From: a bacterium
GTDB lineage: Bacteria; SZUA-182; DTGQ01
Assembly (NCBI GenBank): GCA_040755755.1
Contig: JBFLZW010000054.1
Location: 1 to 64,000, forward strand
DNA length: 64,000 bases
Reading direction: 5' to 3'
The notes under the pieces were generated by a model. The model was given only the letters and a program-made list of their open reading frames with translations. It ran no database searches and had not been told where the DNA came from. This document shows, one piece after another, positions 54,476 through 62,292 of the stretch. The position numbers and the translations under genes are program-made. How positions within the stretch are numbered: the stretch's first letter is position 1; each line of letters begins with the position of its first letter.

Positions 54476-55000
54476 ATGAAAAAGATTATTATTAATACAT
54501 TGGTTCCATTGCTGATTATTTCCTGTTATATCTCTCCAGTTTCTGCTGTGGAGGTTGCTCCCCGTATTTCGGACAGGGAGATTGTGGAGAGGCTTTCCAG
54601 GCTTGAGGAGGGGCAGAAGGATCTGCGCTCAGAAATGATCGCTCGATTCGAATCGGTGGATAAACAGTTCGAATCGGTGGATAGACAGTTCGAATCGGTG
54701 GATAAGCGATTCGAATCGGTGGATAAGCGATTCGATGCAATGGATAAGCGATTCGATGCAATGGATAAGCGAATCGATGACCTGCGTGCAGAGATGAATA
54801 GTAAATTTGACCTCATCATCTGGATGATGGGGCTTTTTATTACTATTGCCCTCGCCATGTCAGGGTTTGTGATCAGGATGCAATGGCAGATGCAGAAGAA
54901 CCAGGCAAGTATGAAAACTTCTCTGGAAACCCAAAAAGATGAGATAGCCTTCCTGAAGAGCCTGATCGAAAAGCTTCTTCCTCCGAAAGGAGCCTTGTAA
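54476..55000 (+). CDS. Membrane protein with heptad-repeat coiled coil
   Basis: A 174-residue protein. A signal or anchor (about residues 5-22, NTLVPLLIISCYISPVSA) is followed by a coiled coil of exact seven-residue repeats: FESVDKQ, FESVDRQ, FESVDKR (twice) and FDAMDKR (twice), then RIDDLRAEMNSKFD. A membrane helix (LIIWMMGLFITIALAMSGFVI) lies near 113-133 and a second coiled segment ends the protein. Similar short repeat proteins occur widely in bacteria without known function. It follows the scaffold gene on the same strand after a strong palindrome and may or may not be part of that unit. Confidence 0.75.
   Translation: MKKIIINTLVPLLIISCYISPVSAVEVAPRISDREIVERLSRLEEGQKDLRSEMIARFESVDKQFESVDRQFESVDKRFESVDKRFDAMDKRFDAMDKRIDDLRAEMNSKFDLIIWMMGLFITIALAMSGFVIRMQWQMQKNQASMKTSLETQKDEIAFLKSLIEKLLPPKGAL
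54647..54772 (+). repeat. 21-bp tandem repeat (six units)
   Basis: Six uninterrupted 21-bp units: four of TTCGAATCGGTGGATAARCR type and two of TTCGATGCAATGGATAAGCG type, each encoding one coiled-coil heptad. Unit number changes would keep the reading frame and the heptad phase. Confidence 0.9.
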
Positions 55001-55068
55001 CCGGACCTCGCTTCACTGGATATACCAATCCATTTATATGATCAACCCATCTGTTTGCAGGAATCCTG

Positions 55069-56346
55069 ATGCTCGACGACTATACTATCCGCTTTTTCGA
55101 TAATCGCCTGACAGGTACCCTTACTGCTGCCCATACGGAGGGCAGGCTGATCCTCTGTACCTTGTGCCCTTCCGGCCGGGAGTACCGGCTTGCCTTTGAT
55201 TATGGCCGCCTGCGCTCGATTCGCTCTGCAACACCTGAAATGCGGGAGCGTCGGGTGTCCCGATTACTTCTTGAGCGGGACTTCTGGGGGAGGTGGTATC
55301 CGGCAGGGGAAATGGAAAGTATTCCGTGGGAGACGGATTTTCCTTTTCTTTCCTGGGCGGATATATCGATCAGGACCGTGACAGGCTTTGCCTATGCCAT
55401 ACTTCAACGGGCTTACCAGGCAATACCGGACCGCGAAATCTCCAGCAGGCCGGAGCTCAAGGCACTCGTTTTGGATGCTCTTGCCTTCGATTTCCCGACC
55501 CTCGAAGCGGAACGAAAGGACTCTCAGGAGATGGAGGGTGATTTGTCATTGATCCTTCCGCCGTTTACCGATCCCCGGCTCTGCTTTCCGGTAATGCAGG
55601 GGTGCAGAAAGCGGTTTTTGTATGGGCCGTGCAGCTTTTGTGATACTTTTCTCGCGCGTCCCTTTCGTCTTCTCTCCCCTTCTGAAACACTGCTCTGTGC
55701 ACACAAGAAAATGAGGTGGCTCGACGGCAGGGTGAGAAGCGGGTATGAGCTTTTTTTAACCGAGGGGGATGCGCTGGCTGCATCCCTGCAATCGCTTGAG
55801 ACAATCATTCAGTTTCTGCGCCGGGAGTTTCCTGATATCCCCCGCATTTCCGCTTTTTCCAGTGTGCTCAGTATCATGGGAGATGGTGGAAAGGTCGAGG
55901 GAAAATCCAGTATCGAATTGCAGCGGTTGAGGCAGGCCGGACTGAGCAGAATATATCTGGGGATAGAGTCAGGAAGCGATCGGGTATTGGAGGACATGAA
56001 TAAACAGACCACCCGGAAAGAGCAGTTGATAGCTGCCCGCAAGATTCGGGAAGCAGGTCTTGAGCTGGCCTGTATGATCATCACCGGGTATGGCGGCAGG
56101 GAATTATTTCGGGAGCACTTGGCGGGTACAGTGGAGTTTCTCAATCAAAGCTGCCCGGACCGGGTCTTTTTTTCCCGGATGACCCCTAAACCCGACACTC
56201 TGTACTGCTCGCGGTGCTATACTCCCTTGAGTCGTGCGGAAATGGAAGCGTGGGAGCGGGAAGTGCAGGCAAGGGTATCGAACAAAGTGGTTTTTCGGCA
56301 GTATACTCCATTAGATACCAGCCATTCGAGAAGTCGTCGATGGTGA
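55069..56346 (+). CDS. Radical SAM protein with CX8CX2C cluster motif
   Basis: A 425-residue cytoplasmic enzyme. The radical SAM barrel begins near residue 180 with FPVMQGCRKRFLYGPCSFCD, where three Cys are spaced CX8CX2C rather than the usual CX3CX2C; related uncharacterised families use CX5CX2C-like spacing. Later barrel features are LSRIYLGIESGSDRVLEDMNK (the GxIxGxxE-like strand) and LELACMIITGYGGRE. A C-terminal CXXC (YCSRCYTPLS) follows. The N-terminal 170 residues are unassigned. The start has AGGAATCCTG upstream, a weak site. Substrate unknown; it has no clear operon partner. Confidence 0.82.
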   Translation: MLDDYTIRFFDNRLTGTLTAAHTEGRLILCTLCPSGREYRLAFDYGRLRSIRSATPEMRERRVSRLLLERDFWGRWYPAGEMESIPWETDFPFLSWADISIRTVTGFAYAILQRAYQAIPDREISSRPELKALVLDALAFDFPTLEAERKDSQEMEGDLSLILPPFTDPRLCFPVMQGCRKRFLYGPCSFCDTFLARPFRLLSPSETLLCAHKKMRWLDGRVRSGYELFLTEGDALAASLQSLETIIQFLRREFPDIPRISAFSSVLSIMGDGGKVEGKSSIELQRLRQAGLSRIYLGIESGSDRVLEDMNKQTTRKEQLIAARKIREAGLELACMIITGYGGRELFREHLAGTVEFLNQSCPDRVFFSRMTPKPDTLYCSRCYTPLSRAEMEAWEREVQARVSNKVVFRQYTPLDTSHSRSRRW

Positions 56347-56451
56347 AAACCGCGGCAAACATCAGCCGTCTCTTCTATCGATATGCGAACGGCGAATCTT
56401 CGGGCTGATAGAGTCCTGATAATATCCTAACCTCATTGCGGCCAAAATATC

Positions 56452-56480
56452 TTGACAACGACCGCAAGCGTATGGTAGAT
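56452..56480 (+). promoter_or_regulatory. Promoter of tRNA-Leu
   Basis: TTGACA at 56452-56457 and GTAGAT at 56475-56480, 17 bp apart, end 32 bases before the tRNA. A CG-rich stretch typical of stable RNA discriminators is not evident. Confidence 0.5.
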
Positions 56481-56512
56481 ATTTAACGAGACTGAAATTA
56501 TCGAATGTCATT

Positions 56513-56598
56513 GCCGGAGTGGTGGAATTGGCATACGCACGGGACTCAAAATCCCGCGGGCCTCAGCGCCCATGAGGGTTCGACCCCCTCCTCCGGCA
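56513..56598 (+). tRNA. tRNA-Leu (anticodon CAA)
   Basis: An 86-nt class II tRNA. Acceptor stem GCCGGAG/CTCCGGC with discriminator A, anticodon arm CGGGA-CTCAAAA-TCCCG giving anticodon CAA (reads UUG), a long variable arm (GGGCCTCAGCGCCC), and T arm GAGGG-TTCGACC-CCCTC. CCA is not encoded. Confidence 0.96.
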
Positions 56599-56673
56599 TG
56601 AATCCCTGCCCTTATCCCTTTAGATATAGTGCTTTAGGACGGCTTACCCCTCATAGGGGGACATATTTTTATC

Positions 56674-56703
56674 TTGACAACGGGCTCGAGGTTGAGCTAG
56701 TAT
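56674..56703 (+). promoter_or_regulatory. Promoter upstream of the small RNA candidate and IHF/HU gene
   Basis: TTGACA at 56674-56679 and TAGTAT at 56698-56703 with 18-bp spacing. The next downstream elements are a terminator at 56884 and the IHF/HU-like gene at 57062. Confidence 0.55.
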
Positions 56704-56709
56704 TTTAGT

Positions 56710-56911
56710 AATAAATAACCAGGTGTTTGATGTGTTTCTGAGAAAGTAGTCAATATTTCCAGAGAGTTTGCAGTCAGGTATTTTAACTTGTTGAAAGGCT
56801 CGCTGCTCCTTAAAATCCAAGAGATATATGAACTGAACCTCTATAATTCTTAAACCCGGTGGTCGATTGTGGCCAAGAGGGAGAACGACCGTGCAGGTCG
56901 TTTTTATTTTT
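56710..56911 (+). ncRNA. Candidate small RNA or leader, about 200 nt
   Basis: No reading frame lies between the promoter at 56674 and the intrinsic terminator at 56884-56911, so a transcript of about 200 nt is predicted. Locally it can form hairpins such as GGTCGATTGTGGCC near 56860. It could be a free-standing small RNA or an attenuated leader of the IHF/HU gene. The size would suit 6S RNA, but I could not confirm the expected long rod-like fold. Confidence 0.35.
56884..56911 (+). terminator. Rho-independent terminator upstream of the IHF/HU gene
   Basis: AACGACC (56884-56890) pairs with GGTCGTT (56896-56902) around a 5-base loop and is followed by TTTATTTTT. It precedes the IHF/HU-like start codon by 150 bases. 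Confidence 0.8.
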
Positions 56912-57061
56912 ACTATCTTACTGTAACCCTTCCCAGTCTCAGAAGTGTAGGTACTCTCCTTTGCTGGAAGATCATCTGAAGATGTTTCAAGCGAGAGTTT
57001 TTAATAAAATAAGACAATAAGTTAATGGTCCTGAACATTACCAATTACGCAGGAGTTCTCT

Positions 57062-57355
57062 ATGACTAAAGAAGAAATTATTAGAGCCATCTGGGATCAA
57101 TTTCCCAATATTACGGTTAATGAGGCACGACGGATATATGAGACTACCATTAACCTCCTGAAGGAAACCCTGGTGAAGGGCGAATCTATCGAGATCAGAG
57201 GTTTTGGTAAGTTTACTGTCCGGGAGAAAAACAAGAGAATGGGCAGAAATCCGAGAACTGGTGAAGAAGCGGTAATTGTTGAGCGAAAGGTGGTCACGTT
57301 TAAACCATCGAAGATATTCCGGGGTATGGTCTGCGATAATAACGGAGATGAGTAA
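57062..57355 (+). CDS. IHF/HU-family nucleoid DNA-binding protein
   Basis: A 97-residue histone-like protein that bends DNA as a dimer. Family landmarks are the helical N-terminus (TKEEIIRAIWDQFPNITVNEA), EIRGFGKFTVREKNKR, and the beta-arm RMGRNPRTGEEAVIVERKV with the intercalating Pro (NPRTGE), ending TFKPSKIFR. The sequence looks slightly closer to IHF-alpha than to HU, but I would not assign himA firmly. A GGAG site is 8 bases upstream. It may be read from the promoter at 56674 through the intervening terminator or from a closer unseen promoter. Confidence 0.93.
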   Translation: MTKEEIIRAIWDQFPNITVNEARRIYETTINLLKETLVKGESIEIRGFGKFTVREKNKRMGRNPRTGEEAVIVERKVVTFKPSKIFRGMVCDNNGDE

Positions 57356-57571
57356 GCTCGCCTACCCTGCCGGGGTGACTGAATAAGCCCACTGTCCTGA
57401 TCGGGAAATCCCGCCCACTAGCGACATGGCAGGCACCATTGTCCGGAAGCAGGTTCATGTACAACAGGACGAGCGGGAGGATCATCTATCCCTGTGCTGA
57501 GGTCCAGGATAGTTATCCTCTGCAACAGGTTATCCAGATGTATTGAGGTCTGATAAGGCTTATTATTGCTT

Positions 57572-58069
57572 TCAAGGGTGATCGGACTTTTCCCTGCCTG
57601 GTTGCGGAGGCGAAGGGAAAGAGTATCTGGTTTTTACTTCCCCCTGACCCTGGAGCAGTTTTACATCAAGGTAGTCGCACAGGTTCCTGTCCTGGGTTCT
57701 ATCCCGTAAAATAAAACTGAAATTGCGATTATTCCTGGTGCTTTCAACGGTAATCTTGCCAAATCCCTCCGGATAGACGTCGAATATCTCCCGATAGGAA
57801 AATTCATTGATCTCAATCATACATTTTTTTCTGATCGACAATCCCGATTCACACGTGAGATAAACCCGTAAGATGGTAATAAGGCGTTGATCAGTAAGGG
57901 CAACCATACCGCGTGAAAAACCGTCGCTGTCTGAAGCCTCATATATCTTTTCAATAACTTCGCCGTCCCACAGGATGTCAGCCAGCCAGGTGATCTCCTC
58001 CCGTCTGGCGAAATGCTCTCCCCTTTTCAGTTGACTGATCTGTGTCTGAACTGCCTCTAATTTGTTCAT
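57572..58069 (-). CDS. PH-like domain protein, function unknown
   Basis: A 165-residue soluble protein without signal peptide. The middle resembles bacterial PH-like (YokE/bPH) domains: ASDSDGFSRGMVALTDQRLITI, followed by IEINEFSYREIFDV and FGKITVESTRNNRNFSFILRD. Such domains occur in stress or phospho-signalling proteins but no specific role is known. The start has no strong ribosome site. The gene stands alone between the IHF/HU gene (convergent) and the formate dehydrogenase gene upstream on the same strand (about 167 bp away). Moderate confidence that it is real, low for the fold. Confidence 0.6.
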   Translation of the reverse strand: MNKLEAVQTQISQLKRGEHFARREEITWLADILWDGEVIEKIYEASDSDGFSRGMVALTDQRLITILRVYLTCESGLSIRKKCMIEINEFSYREIFDVYPEGFGKITVESTRNNRNFSFILRDRTQDRNLCDYLDVKLLQGQGEVKTRYSFPSPPQPGREKSDHP

Positions 58070-58236
58070 CTTCTGTCTTCCCGCTCACTTTAGGGTAATC
58101 TCAAGGTTGCCATACCGTTAGAACAATTTGAGAGTCGTCAGGTACTCCTGAAAAAATTATACAGGATGACAGGAGAAAAGATCAAAATTAAATGTAATAC
58201 TCAGGTAGGCACAGAGGGGTATTGCCTATAAAAAGG

Positions 58237-61200
58237 TTACTTCTCCTCCCCGCCGGAGTCCTCTTTTTTCACTATATTCACCAAAAAGGCCTTGGTTTCG
58301 GGAATCATGGTATTGGCATCCCCGATCGATGGGGTCAGGATATTGGCGCTGTCCCCTCCCCCTTGCGGCCCCAGCCAGCCAAAATGCCAGGGAAGCCCTA
58401 CCTGATATATCTTCTGCTCGTTAACCAGGAGCGGCTGGAGCCGATCGGTAACCAGGGCTACAGCCTCAAGGTTGCCGCGGGCGGATTTGACCAGGCATAC
58501 ATCCCCGTTCCTGATCCCCTTATCTTCGGCCAGTTCCCGGCACATTTCAATAAATATGCACGGCTGCAGCTCCATGAGCCAGGGCTGCCGGCGGGTCATG
58601 ATTCCAGTCTGCCAGTGCTCACTGATCCGGTAGGTGGTGCAGACTATGGGAAACTTCGGATCACAGGTCATGAACCGCATCTCGCCGCCCCTGATTCCTT
58701 TTTCACTGAGCAGTTTGATCGTTGGATTCAGCCGCTGGGAGGAGAGCAGATTCTTTTCGATCGGGCATTCCAGGGGCTCGTAGTGTTCGGGGAAAGGACC
58801 ATCGGCCATACCGGGCCCGAAAATCTGTGCCAAACCCTCGGGCAGCAAAGCGAAGGCAAAGCGATAGTCCGGGGCTTGCTCCGTGCTCCCCACCGGCGGC
58901 CAGTTTCCGTCGGGCACATCTCCCACCCACGTGCGGCCGTCCCATCTGATGGCCACTTTCCCTCGCTTTCGGGGAAGACCCCGGTCATTGACCGAAGCCC
59001 GGTTATGGAGAATCCGGCAATTGTTCGGCCAGGACCATGCCCAGGAGGGATAAAGTCCAAGCCCGCCGGGGTCACTGGCATCCCGCCGGCTGGCCATATT
59101 TCCCTCTTCTGTGTAACTTCCGCAATACAGCCAGTTGCCGCAGGATGTCGTGCCATCCGCCTGCAGGTTGCTCTGGTGGGAAACCAGCCTTCCCTGGCTG
59201 AAGGGTTGCCCGTTAATTTGTACATCCTCCCGAAACGAGCCATTGATCTCTCTGGCCACCCGGTGCGGATCAAAGAGTCTGACCGTGCCATCCGGCATCC
59301 GGGATGAGAAATCCCACGACAGGTTGAGAATGGCCTCGACGTTTCTCCCTCCCTTGCGGCGGTAAATCTCTTTGACCCGCCTGACCAGTTCGGTCATGAT
59401 TTCTCCATCGGCCCTGGCCTGGCCTGGAGGATTCACTACCTGAGTGCACCACTGCATCCACCGGCCGCTATTGGTGATACTTCCCTCTTTTTCGAAAGAG
59501 ATGGCTGCCGGGAGTAGAAATACCTCGGTATTGATTTCCAGAGGATCGATACCGGTGCCCCGCCAGAAGGAGGCTGTTTCATTATCGAAGAGATTGACAC
59601 TGACCAGCCAGTCCAGGCTGGCCAGAGATTTTCTCACCCTGGTGGCATTGGCCCCGCTGCAGGCAGGATTCTGTCCCCAGGCCAGAAAGCCGGAAATCCT
59701 GCCGGCATAGATGGCGTCAAACAGCATGAGCCAGGAGTAATTCTGATCCGGCTCGATCTTTGGCAGCCAGTGATAGCCAAAATCATTGTCCGCTCTGGCC
59801 GCATCTCCAAAGAAGGCCTTGAGCAGACTCACGGCGTATCGAGGATAATTACGCAATTCATTGGCGCTGTGCGGATCAGAGCTTTTGGGCGTATGGGCTT
59901 CCAGGTAATCCTTCAGGGTGGCCTGACCGGCAGAGGGGATTTTGAGATACCCCGGCAGCAACTCGTACAGCAGGGAATGATCCGTGGCCCCCTGGGCGTT
60001 CGATTCTCCCCGCAGGGTATTGATTCCCCCGCCGGCAACGCCGATATTGCCGAGCAGAAGCTGAATGATGGCCATAGCCCTGATGTTTTGTGTGCCCACG
60101 GTGTGCTGGGCCCAGCCAAGGGCAGAGAGGATCGTGCCGGAGCGCTGCGAGCCTCTGGTGGCGGTAAAGGTCTGGTATATCTTCTGGAGGAGTTCCCTGG
60201 GCGTGCCGGTGATCCGGGAAACCAGGTCTATGGTATAGCGGTAAAAATGCTTTCGCAGCAGGGTAAAAACGCAGTATGGGTCCTGCAGGGTCAGGTCCCT
60301 TTTCACCCTGCCGCTTGCATCCCGCTGAAAGGTCCAGGTGGATTTGTCGTAGCTTCGGGTCTTGGGATCGTATCCGGAAAAGAGCCCGTCCAGATCATCG
60401 GGTAACTGGATCTGGGGGTTGACCAGAAATGAGGCGTTGGTATGAAGCCGGACGGACTTTTCACAATAGAGCCGGTTCTCGATGATATAATTGATCATCC
60501 CGCCCAGAAAGGCAAGGTCCGTGCCGGAGCGGATCGGAGCGTAGATGTTCGCCTTGGCCGAGGTCCGGGTGAAGCGGGGATCTACGTGAATAACCTTGGC
60601 CCCGTGCTGTTTGGCCTCCATGATCCATTTAAACGAAATGGGATGGTTCTCGGCCGGATTGCTGCCCATAATCAGAATGACATCCGCATTCTTCAAGTCG
60701 ATCCAGTGGTTGGTCATCGCCCCCCAGCCAAACGACTCGGTCAGGGCAGCCAGGGTGGAAGAGTAGCAGAGCCGGGCCTGGTGCTCCATGAAGACTATTC
60801 CCAGGGCGCGGAGAAATTTCTGATAAGCGTAACACTCTTCATTGTTCAGTGCAGCGCTGCCGATGGAAGCGATCCCTTCGGTCCGGTTGACCAGTTGGCC
60901 CTGATCATTGTGCTGGACAAAGGTTCGCTCCCGAGAGTAATAGATATTTTGGGCAATTCTGTCCAAAGCCCAGTCCCAGGAAACCTCCTTCCACTCCCTG
61001 CCTTTGGGTGCCCGGTAGAGAGGCACAGTCAGCCGCTGCCGGTTCTCGCCCGAAATCTGAACCAGGGCGGCTCCTTTGCTGCACAGAGCACCCTGGTTGA
61101 TCGGGTGCTTGGGGTCGCCCTCCACGTACATCACCTTCCCCTCCCGGACATGAATCAAAAGACCACATCCGACCGCGCAGTACGGGCAAATGGAAGGGAT

Positions 61201-61338
61201 CTCACGGCCATACTTCAATTGCCGGTTTTTGGCCTCCACGGCTCCGAGGGCCAGCTTGCCAAATCCCAGACTCTCCAAAACCAGGCTGGCAGTTAAGCTC
61301 CCTGATACCTTCAAAAAATCTCGTCGGTTGATATCCAT
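58237..61338 (-). CDS. Tat-exported formate dehydrogenase alpha subunit (FdnG-like, Cys form)
   Basis: A 1033-residue molybdenum/tungsten bis-MGD enzyme. The start carries a Tat signal ([20 protein letters not shown]). A 4Fe-4S motif follows (CPYCAVGCGLLIHV and later GALCSKGAALVQ). In the active site FDH-N has NQARVU; here the frame reads HQARLCYSS, so the metal ligand is Cys, with the next His of FDH replaced by Tyr. GWGAMTNHWIDLKNADVI and GSNPAENHPISFKWIMEA match FDH-N well. The C-terminal dinucleotide-binding domain is present (RISEHWQTGIMTRRQPWLMEL). No beta (Fe-S) or gamma (cytochrome b) subunit gene is adjacent. Because the His is lost, a reductase for another substrate cannot be excluded. 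Confidence 0.88.
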   Translation of the reverse strand: MDINRRDFLKVSGSLTASLVLESLGFGKLALGAVEAKNRQLKYGREIPSICPYCAVGCGLLIHVREGKVMYVEGDPKHPINQGALCSKGAALVQISGENRQRLTVPLYRAPKGREWKEVSWDWALDRIAQNIYYSRERTFVQHNDQGQLVNRTEGIASIGSAALNNEECYAYQKFLRALGIVFMEHQARLCYSSTLAALTESFGWGAMTNHWIDLKNADVILIMGSNPAENHPISFKWIMEAKQHGAKVIHVDPRFTRTSAKANIYAPIRSGTDLAFLGGMINYIIENRLYCEKSVRLHTNASFLVNPQIQLPDDLDGLFSGYDPKTRSYDKSTWTFQRDASGRVKRDLTLQDPYCVFTLLRKHFYRYTIDLVSRITGTPRELLQKIYQTFTATRGSQRSGTILSALGWAQHTVGTQNIRAMAIIQLLLGNIGVAGGGINTLRGESNAQGATDHSLLYELLPGYLKIPSAGQATLKDYLEAHTPKSSDPHSANELRNYPRYAVSLLKAFFGDAARADNDFGYHWLPKIEPDQNYSWLMLFDAIYAGRISGFLAWGQNPACSGANATRVRKSLASLDWLVSVNLFDNETASFWRGTGIDPLEINTEVFLLPAAISFEKEGSITNSGRWMQWCTQVVNPPGQARADGEIMTELVRRVKEIYRRKGGRNVEAILNLSWDFSSRMPDGTVRLFDPHRVAREINGSFREDVQINGQPFSQGRLVSHQSNLQADGTTSCGNWLYCGSYTEEGNMASRRDASDPGGLGLYPSWAWSWPNNCRILHNRASVNDRGLPRKRGKVAIRWDGRTWVGDVPDGNWPPVGSTEQAPDYRFAFALLPEGLAQIFGPGMADGPFPEHYEPLECPIEKNLLSSQRLNPTIKLLSEKGIRGGEMRFMTCDPKFPIVCTTYRISEHWQTGIMTRRQPWLMELQPCIFIEMCRELAEDKGIRNGDVCLVKSARGNLEAVALVTDRLQPLLVNEQKIYQVGLPWHFGWLGPQGGGDSANILTPSIGDANTMIPETKAFLVNIVKKEDSGGEEK

Positions 61339-61513
61339 AAGTTATCAGTGGTCAGTGGCCACTCCCCCTCCTCTATACCTTTTCGCCAGATTTCCCGCTC
61401 AAGATCAGAATTGGAAGACGGGAACCGGTATTTATCGCCCGGACTCCAGATGTCATAAAGTTAGCTCAAATAATTCAATAAATTAATACCTTTTATGGAT
61501 AAAACCAAAGATA

Positions 61514-61542
61514 TTGACACTCCTGGTGATTTATGATAGAAG
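61514..61542 (+). promoter_or_regulatory. Promoter of the flavodoxin-like gene
   Basis: TTGACA at 61514-61519, a 17-bp spacer and TAGAAG at 61537-61542 (weak -10; TATGAT overlaps at a poor spacing). The transcript would begin at about 61548, at the foot of the leader hairpin. Confidence 0.5.
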
Positions 61543-61547
61543 TGATA

Positions 61548-61609
61548 ATGAGAGGTGGGAAATGTGCCTCATTGCCGAGGAGTAAGATCCTGAAAACCAA
61601 GCCTCTCAT
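61548..61609 (+). promoter_or_regulatory. Structured leader upstream of the flavodoxin-like gene
   Basis: ATGAGAGG (61548-61555) is fully complementary to CCTCTCAT (61602-61609), enclosing an inner hairpin CCTC-ATTGCC-GAGG (61567-61580). The closed stem ends about 10 bases before the ribosome site. It has the shape of a small cis-regulatory RNA, but I match it to no known riboswitch. Confidence 0.4.
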
Positions 61610-61628
61610 AGGATAAGGGAGATAGAAA

Positions 61629-62126
61629 ATGAAAAATATATTAATTGTTTATTATTCCCGGAGCGGACATACCCAGGCTCTGGCCCGGGAGATTGCTCAC
61701 GGGGCAGAAGGAGAGGGTATTCAGGTCACCGTAAAAAAGGTTGAAGATACGAGTAACGATGATCTTCGGCAGGCAGATGCGATCATTATCGGCTCGCCTG
61801 TTTATTTTGGCAGCATGGCCTCCCCGGTCAAGGAATTGGTTGACCGGAGCGTAGCGATCAGAGGATCATTGAAAAATAAGATCGGGGCTGCGTTCGTTAC
61901 TTCCGGCCATGATACCGGCGGCAAGGAGACGACCATCATGTCGATTATTCAGGCTATGCTGATTCATGAGATGATTGTCGTGGGAGACCCCATCTCGGCT
62001 GGAGGCCATTATGGAGCTGCTGCCCTGGGAGAGCCGGATCAGGGTGCGCTCAGCCAGGGAAGGGCTCTGGGTGCCCGGGTTGCAGAGCTGGTCCGGTGCC
62101 TGAAAGAGGCGGGAACCTGGAAGTAG
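61629..62126 (+). CDS. WrbA/flavodoxin-like NAD(P)H:quinone oxidoreductase
   Basis: A 165-residue flavodoxin-fold protein. The FMN phosphate loop is YYSRSGHTQALA near residues 8-19; IIIGSPVYFGSMASPVKELVD near 50-70 and FVTSGHDTGGKETTIMSI near 89-106 match the WrbA group, although the protein is shorter than WrbA (about 198) and lacks its insert. Family members reduce quinones or serve as electron carriers. GGGAGATAG lies just before the ATG. It is preceded by its own promoter and structured leader. Confidence 0.88.
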   Translation: MKNILIVYYSRSGHTQALAREIAHGAEGEGIQVTVKKVEDTSNDDLRQADAIIIGSPVYFGSMASPVKELVDRSVAIRGSLKNKIGAAFVTSGHDTGGKETTIMSIIQAMLIHEMIVVGDPISAGGHYGAAALGEPDQGALSQGRALGARVAELVRCLKEAGTWK

Positions 62127-62207
62127 AATAGGCGGATAAATCAAACCCGCAGGGGAAGAGAAGATTACGGCAGCCGAAACTGAAATCATGTGACTAACCC
62201 GCAATCA

Positions 62208-62279
62208 ATTCGCAGATTACGCAATGAGCGCAGGTTGAGGAGAGATATCAAATCTTGCGAGTTTGCGTAATCTGCGAAT
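62208..62279. repeat. Long inverted repeat (CGCAGATTACGC family)
   Basis: ATTCGCAGATTACGCAA at 62208-62224 and its exact 17-bp complement at 62263-62279 flank a 38-base loop. It ends 13 bases before the phosphopentomutase start. Its make-up (short GCAGATTACGC pattern, intergenic, long arms) resembles the repeat at 24858. Confidence 0.75.
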
Positions 62280-62292
62280 ATAACCGTCTACC

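Noticed and set aside
56505-56708. 67-codon frame across tRNA-Leu
   Set aside because: It overlaps a perfect tRNA on the same strand.
60700-60780. Selenocysteine in the formate dehydrogenase-like gene
   Set aside because: The active-site position reads a plain Cys codon in an uninterrupted frame, so no recoding is needed.
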